Assembly (NCBI GenBank): GCA_037833965.1
Contig: AP031351.1
Location: forward strand, 12,412,501 to 12,476,500
Origin: Marchantia polymorpha subsp. ruderalis
Lineage: Eukaryota > Streptophyta > Marchantiopsida > Marchantiales > Marchantiaceae
Length of the DNA: 64,000 bases
Direction: 5' to 3'
Of this stretch, positions 46,528 through 58,676 are shown piece after piece. Made by a program: the position numbers and the translations under genes. Numbering within the stretch: the stretch's first letter is position 1; each line of letters opens with the position of its first letter. The notes beneath the pieces are model-generated. The model saw nothing but the letters and a program-made list of their open reading frames with translations, did not search any database and was not told the DNA's origin.

Positions 46528-47600
46528 GCTAATGTTTATTATCATCACATTCCACTCTGAAAAAAGGGCCCTAATTTGACATCCTCCCCTGATGATAGCC
46601 CTAGGTTTGTTCATGATGCCATCGGCCCTAAAAGCCCACCTAGTATGAACGATCTAATGCATTCACTGTGGTTTATGTTCTTGCATGCACACAACTAGGT
46701 AACTAGAAGTGCTGTTACATATAAGTAGTGACATTGTACACTCTAACCTTTAGTGCTTGCCTTTGCTAGACGTCCCTTTAAGTTTCTTTTCACGAGGAGA
46801 ACGAAGCACGGCATCCGTATATTACAAGACAACCTTCTTCAGCTTTATGACAATACTGGAATTACTTTGAAGGAAGATTCGAGATTTTATAATGTCCATG
46901 CAATTGTGAAGGAATTGAGCTTACATTTAGGTTCGTCTCAACGTTACAGTGCCAACATTTTTTCTTTTCTTTTCTAAATTGCTGACATATTCAGGTGGAT
47001 GACAACGGAAAAAATGTACGAAGACCAGGTTATTTTTTTGGGTGTGTGTGGATATTTTGGTATTTTTGGAGGCCCATGTTGTTTGGGGTGACCTCGGAGT
47101 GGCGACTGAAGGGAGTACCTAGGCTGCCCAGTATTTGGGCCCTTTTTCGAGGTTCTAAATGCTCCATACAGATACAGATGTACTCTTTATGTGAAAACAT
47201 GCACTTGTTCAATACAAACAATAACTTCTTTAATTTTAAATGAAACTTGTTCTGTTTAGTGAGTCAATTTTCTGTATATTCGTTTTGAACTAGATCGTCT
47301 ATTTTCAATGATTAGTAATTGCATCTACAGTTCGAGACGTTGCTACGAATCGTTCTGGCGACTCTGAGGCAAGCTCAGAGTGTTCTATGGGTGCCCCATG
47401 GATCCAGTGATGGTGTTTGGATTAAAAAAAGCTTTGCGTAACTTTTGTTGCAAGGTCAAAGCGTCAGAGAAGACACTCTGATCAGTTTCTAAGCACCGCG
47501 ATCTCAGTACAGATCACAATTCGAGAGAAGCTACATAGGACCGCCGAGCCCAGTGCAAAATTTTAAAGGCTTCCATGGCTTGCAATACAATATCTTTTGG
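46528..47600. other. Transition from AT-rich to GC-rich DNA
   Basis: No supportable gene. A 74-codon plus-strand frame (46753-46977, no ATG start) reads more like real protein than its surroundings (GIRILQDNLLQLYDNTGI), but no family is recognised. It could be an exon remnant or chance. Composition climbs towards 47.6 kb. Confidence 0.4.
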
Positions 47601-48243
47601 AGACAATTTCTGCTGTGTAAATCATAGATGATTAGTGCAGATTGGTCAGACGACATAGAACATTTTCAGACTGTAAGATCTCACTTTTTCAAGGGGACCG
47701 ACAGGGCGAGGACGGAGACCGTTTCGAAAACGGTCCAGGTTTCCGTGGCGTACAATAGTCCCCGTTTCAGAAGGACATGCAAACTTTGGAGCGTAAAGCT
47801 CTCGGACTGTCGATCAGATGAGCCCAACATTTGCTTGCAGGCCGGATGTCTCCCGTTTCGATACGAACCGACATCGCACGCACTCGTAAAATAAGGTTCG
47901 ACGATTCCGAGGCTCACAGTGATGCCTCTTTGATTGACGGTATATATATATTTTTCTCGCAAATCTCTTCGACTCCCGATCAGACGACCGTGTCCCCGGC
48001 AGCGCCATGAATTCCAGTCGACGTAGGCAGAATTGTAGACAAAAAGACAAAACACAGGACGACGGGACGGACTTCCATGTTGCGTCCTGCGTCGGGGGGG
48101 GTCCGAGGCAGCTAGCTCACCAGGGAATTTTATTAGTAGTTGCAGTGGTTCTCGGTGGCAAAAATTCAACCGTCGCCTCCGGAAGATTCACAGATCACAG
48201 TGCAGCCATGGGGATCAAGAGGGTGACGCATAGCACGCAGGCA

Positions 48244-48265
48244 GGCGGGCGGGCGGGCGGGCGGG
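48244..48265. repeat. (GGCG)n microsatellite
   Basis: About five and a half units of GGGC/GGCG next to CAGGCAGG. Its G runs are potential quadruplex-forming sequence. Confidence 0.9.
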
Positions 48266-48955
48266 CTCAGCCGGAAGAAGAGAATACCGTTTGTGCACGC
48301 TCGATCTCAGTGAGCGAGACAGAAGAAATGAAGCTCCTCGAAGCGGGGCCTAAGCCTTGCCCAGCCCAGCCCAGCCAAGCCCAATTTTGGTTCTCTATTA
48401 TATCGGACGCTGACAGCACGTTCGAGCTAGATAGCCTGCGCCATCGCCCCGTCCCGTCCCCGACCCCGACCCCGCTGAATTGGGGGGGATCGACAATCCT
48501 GCGCATGCCCGACAAACAGATGGACATGCAAAATCTCCAGAGCAACGCATGCAGACGCGACCGGTGATGCAAGCTCGATCCTCAGGGCTCTGACAGTCGT
48601 TTTGCAACGAAATTGGCAGAGAGACGAATGAATGACGAAAATCGAATCTGTGTCATGAGCCGAGACTCGAAAGTTGTTGAAGGGTGACGAGAAAAGAACG
48701 TATGCAGGAAAGGTGAAGATACTACTGTAGCTAGCCTGCACGCCGTGCTCGGGCCCCGCGAACAATCCATTTTCAAATCGCTGCCGATCATCAGCTCGGA
48801 GACGAAGAAATGTACGTGATCCGGGTCGCGTCGCGGCGCGGCATGGCATGGCAAGGCCTGGGGCGTGCCCGGCGTGGGTTGGTGGGTGGGTGGCATTTCT
48901 TCCGTCATTCCATGCACCTCTGCACAAGTTCTTCTTCGCACTCGTCCTCGATCAT

Positions 48956-48989
48956 CAGTCAGTCAGTCAGTCAGTCAATCAGTCAGTCG
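48956..48989. repeat. (CAGT)n microsatellite
   Basis: Eight CAGT-type units with one interruption (CAATCAGT). Confidence 0.9.
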
Positions 48990-49639
48990 ACCGATTCGAT
49001 GGTCCGGTGGTCGGTCAGCCCGGCAGTCAGTCGAGCCCAACCCCGGCCCGGTCGGTCATGGATTCATTCATCTCCCCTCCCACTGCCGACGCGGTAAGTG
49101 GCTACATCATCCGCACCGGATGCAGTCGGTCCGGCTTTTACTTCGGGGATGAAGTTTTGGTGGGCGCATCGACTGCATCGTCATGATCCAGGTGATCGCG
49201 GTCGATCGCGGTCGATCTCGGTCCAAAATGGCCGGAGGAGCCCGAAGACGGCCGTCGACGGGATGCAGGAGGAGGAGGAGGAGGCGGAGGAGATTCATTC
49301 GCCTCGAATGTCGGTGGGGAGAGAGTCCTACGACGTGAATGAATGCCTCGCTCCAGCCAAACCACGTTCTGCAGGTCTATCTTAAAGCCGAGTCCCAAAC
49401 AAACCGACGCTCGGCAGCCGCTCCGCTCCAAATATATTCTGTCCGGCATTTCGCTCCGCCAGGACGGAAGGAGTGCGGGCAGGATGATGGTGTGGTGGGG
49501 AGAGATGGCGCTAACCTATGCTAGTCTAGAGCCTAATTAACCATTAATTTTAGCGACGAATCGATCGCGCGCCGCTAGTCGCAGGTCCGGATCCCGGAAG
49601 GAGGAGGAGGAGGAGGAGGCGAAGGTCAAAGGCGCGGGA

Positions 49640-49673
49640 GGGGACTGGGGATGGGGATGGGGACGGGGAAGGG
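49640..49673 (+). repeat. Strong G-quadruplex motif
   Basis: Five GGGG runs separated by 2-3 bases (ACT, AT, AT, AC), followed by GGG. This fits the standard four-run quadruplex rule with very short loops on the plus strand. Confidence 0.8.
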
Positions 49674-49805
49674 AAGCGAAGGGAAAAGTGCCATGATCTG
49701 CATGCGCTCATGCCGGAGGTGACGTTTTCGTGACAGATTCGCAAACAGTTTCGCAACTTGGCAACAAACAAGGGAATATTGGCAACAGAGGCGATCCATG
49801 AGCGA

Positions 49806-49832
49806 GGGCGGGCAGGCAGGCAGGCAGGCAGC
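49806..49832. repeat. (GGCA)n microsatellite
   Basis: Tandem GGCA units following GAGGGCGGGCA. Confidence 0.9.
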
Positions 49833-52542
49833 AGATGTCATTTTTAACCCGTGCAGAGATTTATTGGCCTGCTCAGGGTCGCCACGTGGTGGTCCTTGTG
49901 TTCGCCGTACCCGAAGAAGCTCCTAGAGAGGCGCGGTGCCAGGGTGCCGATCGCGCTCTTATTTAGCCGGTTCTTACTTCTACCGCCTCCTAAACGACAA
50001 CCGGCAACTGTCCCTCCTCTCGCAGGGATCTCGAAACCTCGGCGCAAACTTTGCACATTCATCCGTTGGGAATACTGCGGGCATGCGCCCGGCCCCCCGG
50101 GCTCCTCTGCTCTGCCCTCGGCTCTGAGCCCTCTTCTCGATTTGGCTGTGACGTTGGACTGACTGGCGACCGCGGTTCGGATCGGTCTCGTCTCGGCTCG
50201 CACTGTGCTCGTTGGAACCCGCACTGGACTGCGGCCTGTTGTTTGTCGATGCTCGGCTAGCCGAGCCGAGCCATATTCGCTTCTCCATCGGTCAGAGCGG
50301 TAACTGATCCAGCTGACCCAGGGAATGAAGCGGGTTCCGAGGGCCCGATCGCTCCAACGACGACAACAGGGCGGGCACGAGGCGGGCGAGACTGTTGCTT
50401 GTACTTTTTCGAATCGCGGCAGTCATCATGCGATTCGTACGTGGGGGATCCGGTGGTCGATCGGACGCTGGAGAAGTAGCGATTGCGGTCAGAGGCTCAG
50501 AGATCTTCGGGAGTGAGTGTCAGAACACAAGCCTTCGCGTGGCGATGCAACACCTCCTCATCTGGTGGACGCCAGTGCTGTAACTATTTGCTTGCGAGTT
50601 CCTCCTCTCGCGAATCTGGACAAAGTCGTAACTCCTCGCCACCAGCACGCACCAGCAGCTGCAGCTGCGATCGATAGAAAGCTCCTGGCGAGAGTCGTCC
50701 CGAACCCGAACTAGACCGCGAACTGGAGAGAGTTTCAGGACGTCTGTCAACACGTTGTCTTCGTTGTGGGCCAAGGCGGCCGTGGACTTACCGACAGTAC
50801 TGTTGCAGTCGAGTTGGAAGTCTGATGTTTGAGCTTTTGGAAGGACAGCAAGGGCCCAAGCAGCTACAGGACACACTGTATTTTGATTCTCGAAGAGGTG
50901 CTCTCTCCTCTCGGGCGACGCTTCAAGCTCTCGCCGAGCTTATCTTCTCGGAGTCAAAGGCGGGAGCTTGACCGGCCCCGGCCCCGGCCCCTGCCGAGAT
51001 TCCCCGGCTCAAGCACCCGTCCTCCCTCCATCCCATGCCCTGTTTTCAAGGGCTGGCCGCGATGAGCAAGTGCTGGCCTACCTAGCTTGGTTCTGGATAG
51101 TGAAGAACTGTGGTGTGGATAGAAGGACGATTTGCACGCGCTGCCGAAGTTGAATTCAGCCTTCGTCAAACAAATGACAATCGCTGATTTGCACAATAAA
51201 CCAATTGATCCGGTTCATATCTCCTGATCCTGAGTATTTTGTATTTATCAGGTGTGAAGAGGAAGGGGGTCCCGGGTCATCGAACAAAATCGTCTTCGAG
51301 CCCCTCTCATACAGAGCTGCAGCTGCTGCACACTCGATGATTTCGTCGTACTAAGCCCTACTTTGAAGCCTCGATATCTAGGCCGTCATGCCGTCCTACC
51401 TCACCCGAGCTTTACGCGCATCTTCAGCTCAAAAGAGGCATAATGTTATCTCCCCCTAATGTCTCCCATCTCAATCAGGGCGTGCACCTGTAACGCTCAG
51501 TACAAGGCCGTCTGTTCTGTTTGATCAAGATAACACTTGGGCATAATTTTTTTTGAACTATCTCCCTCGATGCGGCATGGAGTAGATCTGTCACAAGGCC
51601 CCAATTTTTATCGGTTTCAGAGTCAGAGCGCAAGCACGAGAGGAACTGATAGTTTGTGTGTGCGTGGAGCTTGGGGCTTGGCTGGGGCTGTTTGAGGGCC
51701 GGCCAAGACTCAGATCTACCGGTCGGCTTAGCACCGGTCAGACACGCACCTTCCATGATGGTTCGATGTAGATACATACATCCACAAGTCCAAAAGTGGA
51801 TAAGATCCTGTCTGGAGTGCACATGGATCCAAATCCATATGCCGTTTCAACCGACTCTCATCAATCGAAGACGAGTTTGTTCTCGCAGCAACACAGTTTT
51901 CCACGAACGATACATCGGATTTACATTCAACTGCATTATAATACTTATATCGTCTGGCCACCGTGGCCACTCATCTACCATGGTCCTACTAGTTAGAGAG
52001 AGATTGAGACGTTACGAAGGGAAGGGAAGGTAAGATAAGGACAATGCAGACTAGATTTAACCCCGTCAGTCCTTACCTTCTAAGGCTGGACCATGTGGGG
52101 TGATCGTCCTTACAGGCATGAATTGCGACGCAGGTGAAACATCGTGAAAAACAAACGGGAAGTCGTGCAGTGCTTGCGAATGAAACATAGACAACTATTC
52201 GAGTGATATATTCGTCCCGGGCCGTGCCATAAGTTGGTCATGAATGCTGGGATGGGATGAGATTGGATGGGCTATGCTCGCTAGGCTTGACTTGCTCTAC
52301 GGGGCATGCGCGCTATGTGAACTCAGGCCCTGAGGCCAGAGGGAGGTAGGGAGGGAGAGCAGCTACATACAGTATATCGGGCCTTATTCAGATTACTCTT
52401 CCAGTTCGGTTCCCAACATCCGTTGTCAAATTCGCTTGTTACGTAATGGCATTCGTTTCTCGTGGGAGTGGAAAATAATGACGTACGTGGCAGGTGTGAG
52501 AAAAGTTCTTGCTACCTGGCCAGTGGTACTGCTTTGTACGAG

Positions 52543-52568
52543 GCCTCCTCCTCCTCCTCCTCCTCCTC
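52543..52568. repeat. (CCT)n microsatellite
   Basis: Uninterrupted CCT units, about eight copies. Confidence 0.9.
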
Positions 52569-54180
52569 TGCCTCTCTTTCACTCTCGGCATTGGAGGATG
52601 ACACTAAAAGATCTTCCACAGCGTACCCAGCGACGTGCTCTTCTCCACATTTGCACTTGTCGATCTGGTAATCACCTACTCCCGGTTCGCTTTCTCGCTG
52701 AGTCTTATCAGCTTGACGGAGACGAGCCCTCGCGTTGTATAGGAGGCAGGGAGGGCAGCTCTCAGTGAACATTCTTGCCTTTGGCCACATGTTTATCAAA
52801 TCATTTGCTTTGACAAGTCTCTTGCGTTGACATCTATCGTATCAAGACAAACTTTCTCGAGTCAAATGATTTCAGAAAGTCTTCACACAAGAGGAGAAGA
52901 CGCTTGCTCTTGAATTACTCAATGATGCACGCAAGCTTCTTCGAGTAATACAAGACTAAACACCTTGGAAAGAGAGACCTATGTAGGCATCTTTTTCCTC
53001 AAAAATCACTTTAGATCCACGGAAACGTCAATCATTGCTAAACAACGTCAATCAGAAAATCATCATCAGATCATAGTTTGAATTATCTGGTTCCTTTGCG
53101 GGTGCCCATTCATCATCCATCCACCATCTACGATTTGTTTGCATTTGTAGCTCGAAGGCAAGATTGTGGGCTGTGGTTGTACGTGGCGATCACTTTCTGT
53201 GGCGTGGCCCGCTCGCTCGGAAGGAAGGAGATGCGTTTTCGAAGGCAGGTGATGGAATTTTGGCTTTTGCATGCTAGAAGCTTTACTTTATTCCTGGTAC
53301 ACGATTGGTGGGATGGTACACAGAAGCATACTACATGTACCATGCTTGATCCACCGGGCTAACTCGATACAAAACTAGGCCAATGATTTTGTTGAATGAT
53401 TGGATTACAATTAAAGCTGGAAACCACCAACGTTAAGAAATGTCATCTCATCACGTGAACGATCAGAGATAGAAAAACTTTCTATCACCCCCGCTCCAGG
53501 ACGGTTGCATTCCCGAGACAATCCGGGACATGGTCCAAACGCTCTCCGAGAAATTCCGACCTTTCTAGCGCAGGTTGTCAGCTGCCGCTGCTGCCGAGAG
53601 ATCCTATCTATCCTCCGAGCTGCTGCATATGGTTCGGAAAAGTCTCTACTACACAGGCGATCCTCTCACTCTGATAAGTGGCAGATCCGCTCGTCTAGAT
53701 TCCCCACCTGATGGCTCACGCACAAGTGTAGGATCAATCAGTCTCTCGCTCGCCCTCAGAGAGAGGATTTCCCAGCCAGCTATAACAGGACATCTTCGCT
53801 CACTTGCCAGTGCTGCGGATGGGACACAAAAGTCATTCTGTCCTGGCAATGGAGCTCCGAAAGAACCACAGAGAGGACCGGACTCCAGAGTCCAGTCCAC
53901 TCACTGCTACACTGCGGAAGGAGATCGATCAATAAGAAGAAAGAAGAGACGGGGTGCACGAACTCAGTCACAGAAAGAAAGCGAGAGCTCGAGAGCAGGC
54001 CAGGCCAGGCCAGTACACAACAGAACAGAGTGCACAAGGGGGGGATGGTGGTAGAGAGAAGGGCGAGGGCGAGAAGATTCGCAAGGGGCGGGACGGGGCG
54101 GGGCCTTGCGAGGGGCTGCTGGGGTTGGTGTCAGAGTTATTCGCCTGCTGAACTAGAGTAGGACTGATTCTCGAGTGAAG

Positions 54181-54230
54181 GGGAGGGGAGGGGAGGGAAG
54201 GGGAGAGAGAGAGAGAGAGAGGGAGAGGAG
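54181..54230. repeat. GGGGA runs followed by (GA)n
   Basis: Several GGGGA units, then about eight GA units. The first half is a potential quadruplex; the second is a purine-only tract. Confidence 0.85.
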
Positions 54231-55565
54231 TCCTGGAAAGTTCGGCCGTTGTAATCGAGAGTAGTCGAGATCACATGGCAGATCATGGATACTTGCATGG
54301 AAGGGAGCGAGAAAGAGCACTTTATTCCGTCCACATGTCAGTCAGGTGGGCGAAGAAGAACAAACCAAACTCACTTCAGTGTCACGATGGTGCACTGTGC
54401 CAAAATTTCCTTTCTAAAGCGAGAAGAGCCATGTTGTCAATGGGGGGGTGGGGCTGGCCGGGCTGGGCTGCTGGGCTCTCGGCCTGGCCTGGCGTGGCCT
54501 TGGCTTGGCCTGGTCGCTGGCTGCATCTACTTATCTGCTAGAAGCTCTGGTCCCTTGTCTTCATCTGCCATAGCCGAGCTCCAGTGACCAATTGGTGTAC
54601 AGTGCTGTGAGCGGGCGGACGGCGCGGTGCTCGTGCAACAATTGATTCTAGCCTCCATCGCATCGATGCGTCGTCGAATCTCATCACATCTCACATCACC
54701 CATCGTTATTATTGGGCCCCCACAGAAACAAATTCATCATCTCATCATCATCGTCGTCGCAAACTCAAAAGTCTCTCTGTCAGTCAGACCTCTCCGTCAC
54801 ATCCATCACACAGACGAGAAGTTTCGGTTTCACTGCTCTACTGCCCTCCCTACTCCTCTACGCCTCTCCGTCCCTGCCATGCCCTGGAGGAAACGAACTC
54901 TCCTCTCACGAACCGCTGAGATTCCATAGGACTGCTGCTGCTGCTCAGTACTCCTCCGTCCTCTGTAAATAGTAAAGAGGGTAAATCGGGGGGCAGGCGC
55001 AGAGCAGAAAAGTAGTTTGACGTGGGTCGGGTCGCCTTAGATGGATGCGGTGACATGGATTTGGAATGAATGTCAAAAATCTGAAGATTCTGTGGAGAGC
55101 AGCCAGATTCAAGTTTGGCGAGCTCTGTCTGTCGCATCGTCTGTGCTCCTCCTCACGTGGATGGCCCGATGCGCTCATTGATTAGTTAGTTAGCAGTTTG
55201 TAATCCGGTTGGAGAGAATGGAATGAATGTCTTTGACATCACCCAAGTCACCAGCCAGCGCCAGCGCCAGCCCAGAACCGGCATCCTTCGGAAGCCCGAC
55301 CGGCACGTTCGGCGAACTACCGACACCTACAGCGACGTGCCGGCTAGTTTTCAACCGGCTGAGTTTCTCCCCGGTTTCTAATCCGAGGCCAGAAACCCGG
55401 TCCGGCCACCCTCAGCGCCCCAACGGTCAGCTCGACCATGACCCGGCCAGCCCATCTCCCACGAAAGTCCACTGCCATTAGAGAAAAGGAGCAGGCAGCT
55501 GATTTGGAGGATAAGGATGGGCTACTGTTTGGGGTCTGGCTGTGGCATGGCAGGGAGTGGGGTGG

Positions 55566-55590
55566 AGTGGAATGGAATGGAATGGAAGGA
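55566..55590. repeat. (GGAAT)n short tandem repeat
   Basis: Three to four GGAAT units (GTGGAATGGAATGGAATGGA). Confidence 0.85.
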
Positions 55591-55813
55591 AATTCTTGTA
55601 GTGTACTGTGCGACTGTGAATCCCTCGTCTCTCTCTCGCCCGCCTGCAACTGTTGGGCAGTACAGTTCTTACCTTTCTTATCTTGCCTCCGGCTCCTGCT
55701 GTTGTGCTCTGGCGTGAGTGAGGCCAAGATCGGCAGTGTGTAATATTTGAACCAGCGACTGTCACATTCGAGCCATAGGAGGAAGGGACGAATTGGAAAC
55801 CTCATCTCACCTC

Positions 55814-55840
55814 ACCCCACCCCACCCCTCCCCTCCCCTC
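55814..55840 (-). repeat. C-run tract, minus-strand quadruplex motif
   Basis: Five CCCC runs separated by single A or T bases. On the minus strand this is a G-quadruplex motif with one-base loops. Confidence 0.8.
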
Positions 55841-57706
55841 GATTAAAAACAGTGCCCATCGAATGCCAAAAATCGAAGTGCAGCGAGCGGCATAGAAAAA
55901 GGATGGAAGATCCCGCCGAGCCGTACAGGGATGGATACCGAGGTGCGAGGGTGGGGCTAGGCCCCGATATCATTACAATCGCACCTGAGGTGTGTTTGCA
56001 AACTATCTGGATCGAAGGACGATAATATGGGGAAGTCGGAATGCATAGAATAATAGAAGGCGATGGATATGCACACACAGGCGGTCAGCAACGGCGCTCG
56101 GTTCTTCGCCGGCTGGCTAACGCGGCAGGTCGCTCCACCGGTCATGTGACTGGCATCGGGAGCGGAGCTCTCACAACGTGGTTGTTGTAAGTCAAGATTC
56201 TTGACCGCGGATTTACAGCGTGTGGGTAACCATTTATGGTGTACATGCCACGTCGAGTCCGGCTGACTCCGATTACCATCATTAACCACCTGCGATTGGG
56301 GAGCGGAATCTTCTGTTGTCCTTGGTGCTGCACACGTGTGTGAAATCCTTCTCTGTACGTAAATAGGTACAAGTGTACAGAAAGCATCATTCCGTCGTTG
56401 CTGGTTGCTGCTGCTGCTGTAGTTCGGAATTCACCCGGTCGATTGTGCTCTAGCTGTCTTAAAAAAAGTGCAGTAAGAAAAATTCTCGGCGATGGGCTCA
56501 GGTCCAGTGTCTCTCCTCTCTCGCTTGCTGCTCTCTGTGCAGGCACGCGGGCGCCGAGCAGAAGCAGGGAGCAACAAGGAGGAGGAATAGGACCGTGCTA
56601 AGTAAGGAGGTAACTAGCCAAATCGTGCAGACACATTTTTTATGATCCGACGGTGGATGACCGGGGCCTGGCTAGAGTGGGGAGTTGTCAAGAGGGAATG
56701 AGCTGACAGGAATAGGGAATCGCACAAGGAGGGCGCCTTCACGGGCTGGCAGAGGGCGGGAGCACTCGCTCGCTCGCTGGAAGACGCAGCAGCCGCAGCG
56801 AAGCTCCTCTCTTCTCTTGAGTTGTCTTGCGATAAGTCGAGTTGAGGTCATGTCAGGCCCCTCTGTCTGTCGCTTTCGCCTTGTCTTGCATCTGTCCATT
56901 CTACCCGGGCCGACACCCTCCCCGAGGCTGATGATGATGGACATGACAGATTGGCAAGGGGAGAAGAATCTTGCACCAAATGCCCAGAATCCAAAACAAG
57001 TTTCGAGAGCTCTGAGTCAGAGTCTCGCCTTCGTCCTTGACACTTGCTATTACAGGACTTTCTATTTGTTCGTTGCACAGCTGAGATATTGCTTTCCCCT
57101 TCACTTCTTCTAACTTTTCTGCTTTCAGCGTCTTCCACTTACGGGAGACGGCTGAAATGACGTCAAGGTGCGCGTTTTACTGCAAAACCAAGCGCGTGGC
57201 CTTGATTTTACACAACGAACCTAGTACAGCCGCCGCGGTCTACGCTCAGATAGAGAGAGGGAGAGAGAAGAGAGAATGCTGGCAGCTCGGCTCCTCCTCG
57301 GCCGTGGTAGATTTGCATATTTGTACAACCAAACACCAAGACCACTGTTCTGTTTGATCTGTTAGAGGACTCTTGGGTACTCGCCGTATACGAGTAGAAT
57401 AGCAGGTGCCGAAGCAGGTGCACTGATTACTGTTATAACAAAACAAGCGCCCTGCACAGCATATGAAAGAAGGCAAGGCAAGGCAAGGGAAGGGGAGAAA
57501 CAGATAATTTACTATAAGTTTGAAACCCGGAGCACTTGATATGAAACCACGAAACCTTGTTCGCCCCTCAACTCACCACACCACCTCAACGAGGTCGAAG
57601 GTGTCTACAATAGGCTGGTGGCAGGCAGGGGCAGTACCAGCGAGGTGGGGGGAGGGAGGGGAAAGAAAGGAAGAGCAGGAAGGAAAACGTAAAGAAAAAA
57701 AAATGA

Positions 57707-57738
57707 GGGGGGGGGGGGGGGGGGGGGGGGGAAAAGGC

Positions 57739-57776
<38 letters not shown>
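57707..57776. repeat. 25-base poly-G followed by (GA)n
   Basis: An uninterrupted run of 25 G (57707-57731), then, after AAAAGGCAGA, about 17 GA units to 57776. The true length of the G run is hard to sequence and may be inexact. Confidence 0.9.
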
Positions 57777-57779
<3 letters not shown>

Positions 57780-57916
57780 GGGTGGCAGGGCAGGCACAAA
57801 GATGATGTTCGGGGGCATTTACCTGCCGGCATGACAGTACCCTGGTACCAGTCGTCACTGTTCACCACGGTACAGCTATACTCCTGCAGTCCTCCTCTTC
57901 ATGGGAAATGTCTTCC

Positions 57917-58676
57917 TCTTATAAATCAGGGTTCAAATTCCCTCCTCCTCACCACGAGAATTGCGCTCTCCGGCTCCCTGCCTTCTATTCAGGGGACGTA
58001 CTCAGGAACACTTCTCACACACACCCTCGCACACACCCTCCCCGCACCAGCCTGCACGCAAGCACCGTACTCTCCGGGACCGAGCACACGCACAAAGTGC
58101 AGAAACAGCAGTCCGCCGCAGCAGCAGCAGCTGCAACATCAGCACCAGCTCCCACTACTTAGCATTCGTCATCCGCTTCGTTGCACCTCTACATCTTCTC
58201 GGGATCCCGTCCCCATCCCTCCCCTTCCCATTCCTCCCCCCGGGCGTGTGCTCCATAACAGTCGCCTCATGCCCTTTCGGCGCTCCCTTTGCTTCCCATT
58301 TCTCCGGATCTCTTAGCTTGATGCGCCTTCCTGCTGCTCTAGAAGCGTTCGTTCGCGTAGCATCGGTCAGATTGCTACTGTCGGGAACTCACCTCGGCTT
58401 GCATCGAGCTCTAGCAGCTCATTCCGTGGTTGTGGTGGTGGTGGTGTTTTCGTTCTTCTTCCTCTTCTTCTTCGTACAGTCCATGTCCGCGCGCAGCATC
58501 CGTCGCACCTAGAGCGAGGGTCGAGCACCGTTCTGCACATACCGGGCATTCGCATCTACAGTCTGATTTCTCGCAGCGATTCCGAAGTTTGAGATTGTTG
58601 CGCCGGGAATTTCCTGTCTGCCTCTCTTGTTGTGATTATCTACCTCGCCTCACGGGTTATTAGCCGCGCACGACCG
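57917..58676 (+). promoter_or_regulatory. Putative promoter and 5' leader of the dioxygenase gene
   Basis: CTTATAAATCAGGG near 57917-57930 is a reasonable TATA box, about 750 bases before the start codon. The following sequence is C-rich and pyrimidine-rich with CAG and CTT repeats, as in plant 5' leaders. Distance and context fit a promoter with a long leader or a leader intron, but the start site is not proven. Confidence 0.35.

Larger units (their letters stand above)
47601..57916. other. GC-rich, microsatellite-rich region without a supportable gene
   Basis: About 10 kb whose composition and texture differ abruptly from the AT-rich DNA to its left. There are many open frames on both strands (for example 48007-48567 and 53575-54054), but they overlap each other, are rich in Arg, Ser and Pro and carry no domain. 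That is expected from GC-rich DNA with few stops. Simple repeats are dense and listed separately. The region could be the long upstream regulatory domain of the dioxygenase gene or hold non-coding transcripts; no transcript can be inferred from sequence. Confidence 0.5.

Noticed and set aside
46753-46977. 74-codon plus-strand frame with protein-like composition
   Set aside because: It has no ATG, no recognised family and no matching exons nearby. It is mentioned only in the description of the interval.
48007-48567. 186-codon plus-strand frame in the GC-rich region, and many similar frames to 58.5 kb
   Set aside because: Frames overlap on both strands, translate simple repeats and show no family signature or splice-consistent structure.
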